From: Prorocentrum cordatum
Taxonomy: Eukaryota > Sar > Dinophyceae > Prorocentrales > Prorocentraceae
DNA: 64,000 nucleotides
NCBI GenBank assembly: GCA_963575745.1
Contig: CAUYUJ010003075.1
Coordinates: 1 to 64,000, forward strand
Direction: 5' to 3'
Shown: one piece after another, positions 1 to 10,600 of the stretch
How positions within the stretch are numbered: position 1 is the stretch's first letter
How the letters are laid out: every line of letters begins with the position of its first letter
The notes under the pieces: model-generated
Told to the model about the DNA's origin: nothing
The model's database searches: none
The model's input: the letters and a program-made list of their open reading frames with translations, nothing else
Made by a program: the position numbers and the translations under genes

Positions 1-2260
1 CCCGGCCGGCGCGCCGCCGCCGCCGCCGCCGCCGCCACCGGCCGCGCGCTTCCCGGCAACTCCCGGAGGAGACCGCGTGGCCTGAATCTTCTGCTCCGTC
101 TGCTCCAGCTTCTTCGTGAATGCCTCCTTCTTGCAGTTGGTGAGCGCCTTCGCAGCCCTGTGGGCCTCTTCCGCGGCCTCCGCCAAGCGCTGGTCGAGAT
201 CTCGGTCCTGGAAATTCTCCATGCCGGGGAACTGCCGCGTCCGTGCCTCCACCTCGCTCTTCTCGCGCGCAATCACCTCCGCCTTCTGGAGGCTGAGGTG
301 CACGTTCTGCCACTGCTTGTCCAGATCGGCCAGCATGTCGGCGTCCGCGACGGCGGCGCAGTACTCGCCCTCCTCGACACCCTCGCCGCCCTCTCCCTCA
401 CCAGCCTCGCCCTCGTCGCCCTCTGAATCCTCCCCGCCAGCGCCAGCCGCGTCCTCACCGGTGGATCCCCGCACCCGCCCCCTGCCTCGCCCCCGCCGTC
501 AGCCGCCGCGTTCGCTTCGCCCTCCGCGCTCGCAGCGCCTGCACTCGTCCGCTTCGGCGGGGCCGAGCCCGCGCCAGGCTGCACGGCATCCGCCGGGCCC
601 TCCTGGCGAGCGTCGCCGCCCTTACCCCCCACGGCCACGCACGCCGCGAGACAGCGAGGCAGGCCCTGGAGCGAGGAGCCGTCGCCATCGCCGTCGCCCT
701 CGGGGTCCGCAAAATTTTGCGCGGCCTCTTCGTCCCACCGCACCGCGGCGTACTGCTCGTTCGTGTCGCGGAGGTACTTGTAAGCGCGCTTGAAATCGGC
801 GAGGGGCACGCCGAGCTCCTCCAATAGCGCCTTCTGCAGGGTGGCGGGGTCGGACCCCGCGAAGACAATCTGCACGAACTCGACGAGGTCGCTCTCCCGC
901 GGCGGCAGCGACAGCACCTGCCGGCCGCCGTCCGCCTGCGGGAACGCCACGAAGTTCCCACGTACGCCTTGATCTTCTGGTCGATCGGAGCCCACTCACC
1001 AGAGTCGGCCTTGCAGTTGAACCGCCGCACGATGCCCCGCGCGATGGGCAGCAGAAGCTTCGCGCCCAGCGTGAGATTCCGCAGCGGCGGTGGCAGCCGA
1101 CCGATCCAGAGATCGTGGGCCAGCGCGCAGGGCGGCATCGTGGGCAACCTCTTGGAGAGCGCGCCGTGACACCCTGCGCAGATGGGCACCTTCTGCTTCG
1201 CGTCGGCCACGAGCACCCCGTCTGACTCGCGCCTGTCAATCTTGAAGCACTTCTTGTGCAAGAGCCACAGCTTCCCGTCTGGCCAGGGTCGCGCACTGCG
1301 GACGCCTCCAGCTCCTCGAGGGGGATGCCGCCCGGGCGCTCGACGCCGTTGGGGCCCTCGCGCACGAAGCGCCACCGAGAGTGGTACCGTGCCGGGTCCA
1401 GCAGCGCGTGGGCGCGCTGCCGCTGCGTCAGGCGCATGGCCTGCGCCTGCGCGCCCGCGGCCTCGGATGCCTCTCCCCTCGCCGCCTCGAGCTCGGCGCG
1501 CGCGGGCGGCTTCGGCACCTGGTCGCAGAGCAGCGAACGCTCCCCGGCGCCGTCCGGCTGCTGCCAGAAGTGCACGCGCTGCAGCTCGTACGCCCAGTGG
1601 AGACGAGCGCAGACGCAGCAGGCGACCCTCGAGCGCACGGCGCGGCGACTCTGCCCAGGCTCGGGCCCCTCGGCGTCCGACGCCGCCGGAGCAGCGCCCA
1701 GCGCGTCCAAGTCCACGGGCGGTATGTCCACGCCCGCGGGCGGCACGGCCCCGTCCGCGCCTGGCGGCTTCCACCAGGCGCGCGGCGCGTCCGGCGCGGC
1801 AGCGGCGGCGGCGGCCTCCCCCGAGTCGGCGGGCGCTGCGCAGGCTGGCCACTCGAGAGACCCCGTGACGAGGTGCTCAGAGAAGGCCTCCACGCACTGC
1901 CGCCACTCCTGGGGCCTCACGGGCCGCACGTCATCAGCCTGCTGGGGCCACTGCTCGGCCAGGTAGAACAGGCGCTTCCTATACTCCGGCCACCCGTGGT
2001 GCTTTTCGCGCACGTGCGTCATGAAGCCGGCATGCGTGCCGAAGTTCTTGTCGCAGAGGCGGCACGGGAACGGCGGGAGCCTCCGGGGCCTCTTTAAATG
2101 CCCGCAGAGGGTGGCGCTCGCCACACGGGAGGGCCACATACTCGGGCTGGAGCCTGGGCACGCGCGCCTTGCGAGCGGCAGCGATGGCCGGGGTCGGCGC
2201 GGGCGGGGCGCCGCCGGCCTGCGTCTCGCGCTTCCGCGCCTCCTTCACGGCCAAGCCATA
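1..2260 (-). pseudogene. Decayed Helitron-type protein, downstream part (H1)
   Basis: Minus-strand coding remnant that runs off the left edge. Read from 2260 down it starts in frame with YGLAVKEARK, changes frame near 2140 and shows a C2H2 zinc finger (CxxC...HxxxxH, about 1995-2062). A CCVC cysteine cluster lies near 1620. Around 1000-1180 is the classic Helitron DUF6570 pattern: CAGCHGAL, then ALAHDLWIGRLP, LRNLTLGAKLLLPIARG, and NFVAFPQ at about 950. From about 420 to the edge it becomes a charged, coiled-coil-like segment (MLADLDKQWQNV). Single-base frame changes lie near 2140, 1280, 965 and 450. At 965, AYVG and NFVAFPQ join perfectly if one base is restored, so this is an indel and not an intron. 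The Rep and helicase domains would lie off the window. The sequence differs strongly from the giant polyprotein, so it is another Helitron lineage. Consensus error could mimic some of the frameshifts. Confidence 0.75.
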
Positions 2261-3499
2261 CTGGGCGCCGGCGGTAAACCGTCAACCTTTGTTACCGCCG
2301 GGGGACTCGTAGAGCTTCCTGGCAACATAGAATGTCGAAGAAAATTGCAGAGAACGAATACTTTTTCAGCCCAAGTCGAGTATCAGACCGGGTTCGCACC
2401 TCTGAATGCAGCAGACAGAGGCGTCTGATGTCTCCGAATCGATTCCTGTGATTACCCGCCCTGCAGCCCCCTACAGCCCGAGCTAAGTGCAGAACGCCGA
2501 CAGTAGCTCTCAAGATGACTGGAAGAATACGAACAGTTTCGTGATTCTAGATCGCGCAGCAGATCGAGTTCAGAGCTCTGGATTCAACAGGCGAACGCGC
2601 CTGATTATTCTGAGTGCGGTAGGTGTGCTTACCAGCACTGTAGCTGCCCTACAGCTCGAGTTAAATAGAAAATACCGACAACGCGTATCAAGTTGACTCG
2701 AATAATACGAATAGGTTTGCGGACCTAGCTCGGCTAGCAGACCGAGTTCAAACCTATGAATTCAACAGGCGAACGCGCCTGGTTATTCTGAGTGCGATAG
2801 GTGTGCTTACCTGCACTGCAGCCGCTCTACAGCTCGAGTTAATTAGAAAATACCGACAACGCGTATCAAGTTGACTCGAATAATACGAATAGGTTTGCGG
2901 ACCTAGCTCGGCTAGCAGACCGAGTTCAGACCTATGAATTCAACAGACGACCGCGCCTGATCATTCTCCGTGCGATAGGCGTGCTTACCAGCACTGTAGC
3001 TGCCCTACAGCTCGAGTTAAGTAGAAAATACCGACAACGCGTATCAAGTTAACTCGAGTAATACGAATAGGTTTACGGACCTAGCTTGGCTAGCAGACCG
3101 AGTTCAGCTCTATGGATTCAACAGGCGAACGCGCCTGATGATTCTGAGTGCGATAGCTGTGCTTACAAGCTCTGTAGCTGCCCTACAGCTCGAGTTAAGT
3201 GCAAAATACCGACAGCGCATATCAACATGACTCGAAACGGCCGTTCCCGCCAGAGTGCTTTTTGGCCTTCAAAGTTACCCGATCGAGCTGAGATCAAGAT
3301 GGCGAGCGGGAATAAGATCGAATATCACGGGAAAAATACTAGAGCTCTAACGAATGTTCAAATTTCGAGAACCAATTTTTCAACCGACCAAAAGTCAGCA
3401 AAAGTTCCGTCGAGATTTTTCTTGCCAACTAGCTCTCCAGCGCGCCGGAATTACTCTTAGCTTCCAGCTATAACTAGCTAAGGGAAGCTCTACGAGTTA
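2261..3499 (-). mobile_element. Non-autonomous Helentron-like element A1 (complete)
   Basis: Complete 1239 bp family A element inserted in the H1 gene. On the plus strand its left end reads CTGGGCGCC, followed by a hairpin (arms 2268-2277 and 2292-2301, ten perfect pairs). Next is ACTCGTAGAGCTTCC (2305-2319), whose exact inverse complement GGAAGCTCTACGAGT lies at 3483-3497. The interior is about five ~178 bp tandem monomers plus a ~265 bp tail. Removing 2261-3499 rejoins the H1 reading frame (ECPER to YGLAVK) with no target duplication beyond one ambiguous A. Rolling-circle Helentron relatives (DINE-1/HINE type) have this layout: subterminal inverted repeats, internal tandem repeats and a hairpin by the 3' end. 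The 3' end is therefore the left one. No credible ORF. Confidence 0.85.
2510..3225. repeat. Tandem array of ~178 bp monomers
   Basis: Four successive monomers. The landmark TATCAAGTTGACTCG recurs at 2700, 2878 and 3056, a spacing of 178 bp. Each monomer carries three short inverted repeats: CTCGG..CCGAG, CAGGCG..CGCCTG and CTGTAG..CTACAG. The same monomer fills every family A element up to 25121. Confidence 0.9.
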
Positions 3500-5161
3500 C
3501 CGTTCCGGGCACTCGCGCGTCAGGGAGCTGTGGCGCTGGTCCGGGTCCCACTCCCCAAAAGGTCGCTGCTCGGGTCTGCCGTGGCTCCCACAGAACTGCC
3601 CTTCGCCTTTGCAAGAATGCCGGCACTGCCCGAGCACGTGCACGCCCTGGTACGCGCGCCAGACGCGCGCGACGCACCTGCCAGCGACGCACGGCGCGGG
3701 GTCCAGGAGCCAGGCCGGCAGGGTGCCCTCCTCGCTCACGTGGGAGTCATCCAGAGCCACGTTCACCTCCACGTCCCCTGCCTTCACTGTCTTCCCTGCG
3801 AGACGCTCCTCCTCTTCCTTCCGCAGCCGCTCCTGCTGCAACCGCTCCTGGTCCCTTCTCGCCGCGCCGCGAGTCCGCGGCCCTGGGCCCTCGGGAGCTC
3901 GCCTCTTGGGCCCGCTGCCGAGCAGCCGACCAGCGCCCCCGCCCGCGCGCCCGTCGCCGTCGCCGCCCGCGCCACCGTCGCCCGGCCCCTGCGCACCAGA
4001 GCCCGACCCCGACGCTGGTCCACCGTTTGCACCGCTGCCCGAAGAAGACCCGCCGCCGCCGCCGCCGCCGCCCCCGGAAGAGTCGTCGCCGCCGGCCCCT
4101 CCTCCCACCACCTCATCCCCGCACCCCGCCAGCCGCAGCCATTCGCTGCATGTCCGGTCCAACCAGATGCGTACGAATTCCTGCGAATACTTCTGCGCCG
4201 CACTTGCAACACCCCGCGCGAGCTTCGCTTCCTTGAAATCGGGCCCCCCGCGCCGATCGGCGAACGCGTCCGGCCAGACACCGCCGTGACGGGCACGGAA
4301 ATCGTCGAGGGCAATCAGAGCGCGCCTGTCCGGGTCTGTAAGCGCCGCGTCCTTCTCCACCCCGGCGAGCAACGCGGGATCCCTGTCGAGCGCGGCGAGC
4401 AGGCGCTGCTGGTCCAGGTCCCAGTGCCCCGCGGCGAGGTTCCACGTCAAGCCCACGCCCGCCCGCTCCCGGCGCACGAAAGCCGCCACCTGCCGCGCCG
4501 CCTGAGGCTTCAGCTTGAGGAGCTGCTGCCAGACGGGACACTCGGGGATCGCCTGCGGCTTCAGGTCCGCCAAGTACACGGGCGGCTTCAGGTCGCCACT
4601 CGGGGACCGCCGCGCGCCCTCGGCGGCCTCCACCCTGTACATAATGTCGCGGTCGCCCTCGAGCTGCTGCAAGCGCGCGGCCAGGGCGTCGCCCTTGCGA
4701 GCGACGCCGCCGCGCGCGCGGCACCAGGCCCGCAACAGCCAGAGCTCCGCGGGCACGTCGCCCGGCTCGCCCGTTAGTAGCCGCGCCGCCCCTGGGGGAA
4801 CGTGTCGGCGTCGAAACCCGACTCCACGGCCTCGGAGAAGAACGCACGGCCAGGGCCGGCCCACGCATTCGGATACCGAAGACGCGCCGCGGCCAGGGCG
4901 CCAGCCTGCTCCCGTCGGGCCCCGCGCGCTGGTACCACGGCTCCAGAGCGTGTCGCTGGTCCAGCTGCACGCTCGCTTCGCAGTTGTCTGCTGGAAGCAC
5001 TCGTCCTCCAGCAGCAGACCACGGAACTCAGCGAATCCGTTCTCCCCCCTCGCCGCGCACTGGGCCGCCCGCGCGCGCTTCCTGGCGCGGGCGCGCTCCG
5101 CCTCCACCGCCTCGCGCTTCATCACCGCCTGGCTAGGCAGCTTCTTCGGCGCGAAATGCAA
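3500..5161 (-). pseudogene. Decayed Helitron-type protein, upstream part (H1)
   Basis: Upstream half of the H1 gene. A 554-codon open frame runs from a TTG at 5161 to a TAA at 3499-3497 that is supplied by the inserted A1 element. The start is arbitrary, since no ATG is evident. From the N side it has basic helices (KREAVEAERARARKRARAA), then a stretch at about 4780-5010 where the plausible coding (YPNAWAGPGRAFFSEAVES) moves through other frames. A long helical charged region follows (about 4150-4720), then Gly/Ser-rich linkers, a KEEEERLAGK coiled coil and a C-terminal Cys/His cluster at about 3560-3690 (CVARVW...GQC...CGSHGR). A similar Cys cluster occurs in the giant polyprotein near residue 1258. 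The cysteine cluster and the continuity into the downstream DUF6570 segment support a Helitron N-terminal region. Enzymatic domains are absent here. Confidence 0.6.
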
Positions 5162-5303
5162 CCTCTTACACCAACCATCGACCTCTCCGTCCGTAAGAGA
5201 GCTCCCCCATGTGTTCCAAGAAGCGTCGTGCAGAGAAGAGCTCTACAAGGCTTCCGGCGGTAACCTGGTCGACGATTGGTAGCGTCCAAAACCTGGAGAG
5301 TAA
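5162..5303. other. Gene-free flank with a degenerate inverted element end
   Basis: No ORF. At 5243-5290 the inverse complement reads like the left terminus of the giant/B family (GGTTACCGCCGG, then TTGTAGAGCTC). It is in the orientation opposite to all other elements here, and the second hairpin arm is damaged. It could be the decayed 3' end of an element on the plus strand. Confidence 0.4.
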
Positions 5304-6197
5304 CTGGGCGCCGGCGGTAAACCGTCAATCTTTCTTGCCGCCTGGGACTCGTAGAGTTTCCTGACAGTATATAGTGCGGGAAAAAATCGAGAGAACGACT
5401 AGTTTCCAGCCGAAGCGATTTCAGACCTCTCAAGATGACTCTAACAAAAAAACAAACAGTTTCGCAACCCAGTTCGAGTATCAGACCGAGTTCAAACCTC
5501 TCAATGCGACAGGCGGACGCGTCTGATGTCTGCGAATCGACACATGTGATTACCAGCCCCGACAGCATCTATCAGGATGACTCCAATAATACAATAGTTT
5601 CGCGGAGTTTCGAGCAGCAGACCAAGTTCTGAGCTCTCGAATCGACCAACGAACGCGCCTGATGTGTGCAAATCGATTTCTATGATGCGCAGCACTGTAG
5701 CCCTCCCCCAGCACGAGTTGAGTGCAGAAAATTGAGAGCACTTTTCACGATGATTCCGACACTACAAATAGTTTCGCGAACCTAGCTCGGGCAGCAGGCC
5801 GAGTTCAGAGCTCTTGATACAATAGAGAAACGCGCCCGATAATTCCAATTGATTTCTGTGACTATAGGCTCTGTAGCTGCCCTACAGCTCGAGTTAAGTA
5901 CAGAAAACCGAGAGCGTTTCTCAAGATGCCTCGAATAATACGAATAGATTTCCGGATCTAGCTCGGCTAGCAGACCGAGTTCAGAAGAGGCGAACGCGCC
6001 TGATGATTCTGAATGCGATGGATGGGCTTACCAGCTCTGTAGCTGCCCTGCAGCTCGAATTAAGTACAACATACCCACCACGCGTATCAAGTTGTCTCGA
6101 ATAATACGAATAGGTTTGCAGGCCTAGCTCGGCTAGCAGACCGAGTTCAGATTTATGGATTCAACGGGCGAACGCGCCTGATAATTCTGAGTGCGAC

Positions 6198-6465
6198 AGT
6201 GGGCGGACAAAATATCGCAAGTTATATGATCGTTCCGAGAAACAAGATGACAATTTTGATCATATTCCATCGATATCCGAGGAGCTCCCCTTCCCCCGTA
6301 TTTCAATGTTGACTTGCATTATTCTGTCCTCCCGGACTTGGGGTTCTCGCCCGATGCCAACATTGAAATTTAGGGGGCGGGGGCGTTTTGTCGAGGTGGC
6401 GTCGCAATGTCGGCGCGGCCGTGCGCGGCCAGGAGCAACTTGCAACATTTCGTCGTCCCACCGGA
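6198..6465. other. Foreign ~268 bp patch inside a monomer, with inverted repeat
   Basis: The monomer is broken between GAGTGCGAC and GGATAGGTGTGC by sequence unrelated to the repeat. The patch holds a perfect 12 bp inverted repeat, ATTTCAATGTTG at 6300-6311 and CAACATTGAAAT at 6358-6369. No ORF of note and no recognised family. Confidence 0.6.
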
Positions 6466-7118
6466 TAGGTGTGCTTTCCAGCACTGTAGCTGCTCTACAG
6501 CTCGAGTTAAGTAGAAAATACCGATAACGCATATCAAGTTCACTCGAATAATACGAATAGGTTGGTGGACCTAGCTCGGCTAGCAGACCGAGTTCAGACT
6601 TATAGATTGAACAGGCGAACGCGCCTGATGATTCTGAGTGCGATAGGGTTGCTTACCAGCACTGTAGCTGCCCTACAGCTCGAGTTAAGTAGAAAATACC
6701 GACAACGCGCATCAAGATGACTCGAAACAGCCGATCCCGCCGGGACGCTTTTTGGCAGTAAAAGGTACCCGATCGAGCTGAGATCAAGATGGCGAGCGGT
6801 AATAAGATCGAATATCACGGAAAAAATACTAGAGCTCAACGAATTGTTGAATTTCGAGAACAAATTTTTCAACCGACCCAAAGTCACCAAAAGGTCCGTC
6901 GAAATTTGTCTTGCCAACTAGCTCTCCAGCGCTCCGGAATTACTCTCAAGCTTCCAGCAATAACTTGCTAAGGGGAGCTCTACGCTGCCCTACAGCTCGA
7001 GTTAAGTAGAAAATACCGATAACGCGTATCAAGATGACTCGAAACAGCCGATCCCGCCGGGACGCTTTTTGGCAGTAAAAGGTACCCGATCGAGCTGAGA
7101 TCAAGATCGCGAGCGGGA

Positions 7119-7518
7119 CTGGCGCCGGCGGTGAACCGTCAACCTGGTCACCGCCGGGAACCTCGCAGAGCTCCTTCCACTGGTAAGATTGCTGAGAATC
7201 GACATAAACTCAAAAAATAGAGATTTTTCGAAAATAGTAATTTTTGATTTTTTCCAATGTTCATATTCGCCTGGTTCCCGGAAGTCAACTCCTGCAAAAA
7301 TGCATCAGCAGAGCTGAGCTGCTGTCAGAGAGAATTTTATATGCCAATGCGACGCGCAAAAATCTGCATTCTCAAATTGAATTGTCAAATATCTTTCAAA
7401 AAATTGCAAAACCACCCCAAAGTTATCACTTTGTCCTTTCTGGCCGGGTCGACCAACTAGCTCCACCCCGCGCCGGAATTCCTCTAGCTCATCGATGTCG
7501 AAGAGCTCTACGAGGTAA
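7119..7518 (-). mobile_element. Family B non-autonomous element B1 (complete, 400 bp)
   Basis: The left end is CTGGCGCC, then a hairpin with GGTGA/TCACC at the inner stem (family A has GGTAA/TTACC), then ACCTCGTAGAGCTCC. The right end is GAAGAGCTCTACGAGGTA, giving a ~14 bp inverted repeat. The flanks GAGCGGGA and ATAAGATCG join to give exactly the uninterrupted family A tail. This is a clean empty site without target duplication. The interior is A/T-rich with CAAAACCACCCAAAAGTTATC near the right end and no ORF. Confidence 0.85.
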
Positions 7519-7652
7519 TAAGATCGACACGGGAAAAAATACTAGAGCTCAAACGAATTGTTGAATTTCGAGAACAAATTTTTCAACCGACCAAAAGTCA
7601 CCAAAAGGTCCGTCGAGATTTTTCTTGCCAACTAGCTCTCCAGCGCTCCGGA

Positions 7653-8655
7653 CTGGACGCCGGCGGTAAACCGTCAACCTTGGTGACCGCCGGGAGACTC
7701 GTTGAGCTTGCAGCTCGACGAAGTTGAGAACACCGAGGACCTACCAACATTCCGACTCATAGTTATATTTTGTGTCCTCTCAATGCGACAGGCGGACGCG
7801 TCTGATGTCTGCGAGTCGATTTCTATCATTACCAGCCCTGCAGCCCCCCTACAGCCCGAGTTGCTGTCCCCAGCAGCACTGTAGCCTCCCCCAAGCACGA
7901 AATAACGACAGCACTTCTCAGGATAACACGAAGAATACGAATAGTTTTGCGAATCTAGTGCGGGCAGCAGGCCAAGTTGAGTGCTCTAGAGTCAACGAAC
8001 AAAGGCGCCTGGTGATTTCCAATAGATTTCTGTGACTACGAGCTCTGTAGCTGCCCTACGGCTGGAGTTAAGTACAGAAAACCGAGGGCGCCTATCAAGA
8101 TGGTTCAAATACGAATAGGTTTTCGTACCAAGCTCGGCTAGCAGACCGAGTTCAGACCTCTAGATTTAACAGACGAACGCGCCTAATGATTCTGACTGCG
8201 ATAGATGTGCTTGCCAGCTCTGTAGCTGTCTTACAGCTCGAGTTAAAACCAGAAAACCGAGAGTTTCTGTCAAGATGACTCGAATAATACGAACAGGTTT
8301 CCGGACCTAGCTCGGCTCACAGACCGAGTTCAGACCTCTGGGTTCAACAGGCGAACGCGCCTGATCATTCTGCATGCATAAGCTGTGCTTACCGGCTCTG
8401 TAGCTGATCTGCAGCTCGAGTTAAGTGCAAAATACCGACAACACGTATCAAGATGACTCGAAACGGCCGATCCCGCCAGTGTGCTTTTTGGCCTTCAAAA
8501 TTCCCCGATCGAGCTGAGATTAAGATGGCGAGCGGGAATAAGATCGAATATCACGGGAAAAAATACTAGAGCTCTAACGAATTGTCAAATTTCGATAACA
8601 TAATTTTCAACTGAGCAAAAGTCGTGAAAAGTTCCGTCGAGATTTTTCTTGCCAA
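7653..8655 (-). mobile_element. Family A variant A3 (GGACGCC end)
   Basis: The left end is CTGGACGCCGGCGG. The hairpin is followed by GAGACTCGTTGAGCTT and a distinctive leader (CCAACATTCCGACTCAT) shared with A8 at 16031. Three to four 178 bp monomers and a tail follow. The tail is cut at GCCAA by the next element at 8656. Confidence 0.75.
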
Positions 8656-8913
8656 CTGGGCGCCGGCGGTAAACCGTCAACCTTTGTTTTTGCTTTGCGG
8701 CTTTGCGAGGCTCGGACTGGCCCTAGGGCCACGAGCAAGCACAAGGTCAGGCGTCGACGGACACACCAAACGTGTGTGCGGAAGCACTTATAAAACATGA
8801 TCTCAAGGGAACTCAGAGGCAGCGAAGCTGCTAATATCAGCGAAGCTGTACTGAATAACCAATCACATTCATGAAATACAAATACAAACGCAGAAACACA
8901 ATATATGCAGAAT

Positions 8914-9033
8914 CGTAGGAGCAGGCAATGAGAAGAACCGTAGGAGCAGGCATTAAGAAGAATCGTAGGAGCTGGCATTGAGACGAATCATAGGCGCTGG
9001 CATTGAGAACCGTAGGAGCTGGCATTGAGAGAA
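8914..9033. repeat. Minisatellite, ~22-25 bp x5
   Basis: Five imperfect copies of CGTAGGAGCAGGCATTGAGA with short spacers. Copies differ by single bases and small deletions. Confidence 0.8.
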
Positions 9034-9318
9034 GAAACTGCAAATATCAAGTTTGTGTCATCCATAGAACAACCTGTGAGAACGCACAATCGATAGGGTA
9101 GAATGTGTATACATGATTACCCTATTGCTCTCGGCGTTCGGGATGTAGGGAGGAAACTGTTGTATATTCTGAAACTGCAGAGAATTCAAAACACTGTCAT
9201 ACACTCTGAAAGGATCCGCGGGCGTCGCGTTGTGACACGAAGGGGAGACCACTCAACGAAACACGGCACGCCCAAGACCAAGTTCAAGACATGACAAGTT
9301 ATCACACAATGGAGGGGA

Positions 9319-10008
9319 CTAGAAGGAGCCAGACATACTCATAAGAAAATCTTTCCACGCATCCATACACAAGCTCAATTCCTCTATTTCTTTCTCGCGT
9401 CCATATTCAAACTCCGTCCCTGTCTTAATGTGTTCCCGAATGTCTTCCAACTTCAAATCATGGACCATCAACAGATTACTCACGCAGTTTTGCCGCTCGG
9501 CCTTTGTCAAGAATTCATCATCCCTTAGCCGTGAAATAAACCCATGCCAACGATCATCCTTCGCCTTATGCAGCCTATAAAGCTCATCCAGCAGATCGTG
9601 AGCTTCCAAACCTCGAGTTCCAATGGCAAGATATTCACCAGTCTTATCTATCTCCAGCTGAGTGGCAAGATGTTTATCCCGAAGAACATCATTACCTAGA
9701 ACTTCCACAGAGACCTCGATATGAGCCAAAACGTCATTGATCTCAGCCGCGTATCTCACGCCAATTTGCCAATCGTCCATGGCGTCGACATCATCAGAAC
9801 TTGAATCGTACACTTCACGCTCATTTTCGGCGATAGGGTCATATGAAGGTGTGTAGCGGACCGCAGGAACATCATCATCACTCCCATAAGAAGAACTCCG
9901 AACATCACGCGATGGGGAAGAAAGCGAACGCGAGACAGATGCAGTACCGAGCCACTCCCCAGCAATACTCTGTCGAGATTTCCACCATCCAAGCGCCCTC
10001 GACTCCAT
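9319..10008 (-). CDS. Unknown acidic 229-aa protein or last exon
   Basis: ATG at 10008, TAG at 9321. I do not recognise the family. The N-terminal third is Ser/Asp-rich with low complexity (SSSDD, GSDDD). Residues ~75-229 look globular and helical, with a charged C-terminal half. There is no signal peptide, no membrane segment and no obvious catalytic motif. The preceding in-frame stop (TGA, 10056-10054) overlaps a strong splice-donor-like GTGAGT directly after an open stretch in the same frame. A possible acceptor ACAG lies near 9978. The gene may therefore be spliced, with this as its last exon. Both sides encode related text (SPSR.VR...VP.VRY), suggesting internal duplication. It sits alone inside the foreign segment of A4 and may be captured host sequence. 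Confidence 0.45.
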   Translation of the reverse strand: MESRALGWWKSRQSIAGEWLGTASVSRSLSSPSRDVRSSSYGSDDDVPAVRYTPSYDPIAENEREVYDSSSDDVDAMDDWQIGVRYAAEINDVLAHIEVSVEVLGNDVLRDKHLATQLEIDKTGEYLAIGTRGLEAHDLLDELYRLHKAKDDRWHGFISRLRDDEFLTKAERQNCVSNLLMVHDLKLEDIREHIKTGTEFEYGREKEIEELSLCMDAWKDFLMSMSGSF

Positions 10009-10600
10009 ACCACTGGCAACGATTCCACTTCCATGGACTGAAACTGAAGCAACTCACGTACGAACTGAAAGCTTCCTTGGGCAGTCAACCTGGGTCCCAT
10101 CCTCCATTGAAGACGCGTAGCGGACCTCTGGAACACAATCCTCGACCCGAACACTCCTAGAAGGAGACGTGTCGGGAGCTACAACTGAATCAACTATTGC
10201 GCAGCTATCGGAGGGATGGAGTAATGCAGTCAACAACTCAATAGCCTTAGTCCAACTCTTCATGCAATACCGTGTCACGCTCATTAGCCTTAGTATCCAA
10301 CTCTTCATGCAATACCGTGTCACGGGCGACTAGGCCATCGAGCACCAACGGAAGAGGACAATCCTGTCGAACCCAGCGAAGTTGGCAAGCCCGAGCCCGA
10401 CGTCTACACCTGGATGCGAGACTCCGCACATGAGGCATCTGGCACAAACAAGATCACGAAAGGTAGGTATATGGCGAACCACTGAGGGGAGATGTGTGAG
10501 AACACCTGAGATATCACAACAATGATACACAGCAAATTGATCAAAATGCAATCCACTCAAGGCAGATCTGAAAGAACCAAGACTTGCGAGCACCACTCGA
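10009..10600 (-). pseudogene. Upstream exons or broken part of the unknown gene
   Basis: Coding-like minus-strand text in changing frames. First is CARCLMCGVSHPGVDVGLGL at ~10410-10460, then an acidic 15-residue unit present twice (DTVLHEELDTKANER). Then comes TKAIELLTALLHPSDSC leading into SPSRSVRVEDCVPEVRYA, which ends at the GTGAGT donor-like site near 10058. The second copy of the 45 bp unit lacks two bases (GGACTAAGG against GGATACTAAGG), which breaks the frame. It is therefore probably a decayed or captured gene fragment, unless introns explain the frames. Confidence 0.4.
10251..10326. repeat. 45 bp tandem duplication in coding-like sequence
   Basis: TCCAACTCTTCATGCAATAC begins at 10251 and again at 10296. 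The 45 bp period corresponds to 15 codons on the minus strand. Confidence 0.85.

Larger units (their letters stand above)
5304..7652 (-). mobile_element. Family A element A2, interrupted by B1
   Basis: The left end CTGGGCGCC is at 5304, with a hairpin carrying a mismatch (TTGCCGCC instead of TTACCGCC). About eight diverged 178 bp monomers follow, then a tail at 6716-6990. There the right inverted repeat (GAGCTCTACG) runs abruptly into monomer sequence (CTGCCCTACAG, about 6984). A second partial tail follows at 7035-7652, into which B1 (7119-7518) is inserted. The A3 element starts at 7653 inside this second tail, so the true right end is not seen. Confidence 0.7.

Noticed and set aside
116-2428. 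Plus-strand frames of 200-240 codons over the H1 region, and similar ones opposite the giant ORF (for example 46024-48246).
   Set aside because: They are antisense shadows of GC-rich minus-strand coding. The Helitron motifs are all on the minus strand.
2700-2790. tRNA-like promoter text in the 178 bp monomer (CTAGCTCGGCTAGCAGA, GTTCAGACC), suggesting a tRNA-derived SINE.
   Set aside because: The A-box-like and B-box-like matches are weak and far too close together, and no tRNA cloverleaf forms.
3086-3460. Small ORF in family A tails (MTRNGRSRQSAFWPSKLPDR), repeated in several elements.
   Set aside because: Several copies carry frameshifts or stops at the same place, and the similarity equals that of the surrounding non-coding tail.
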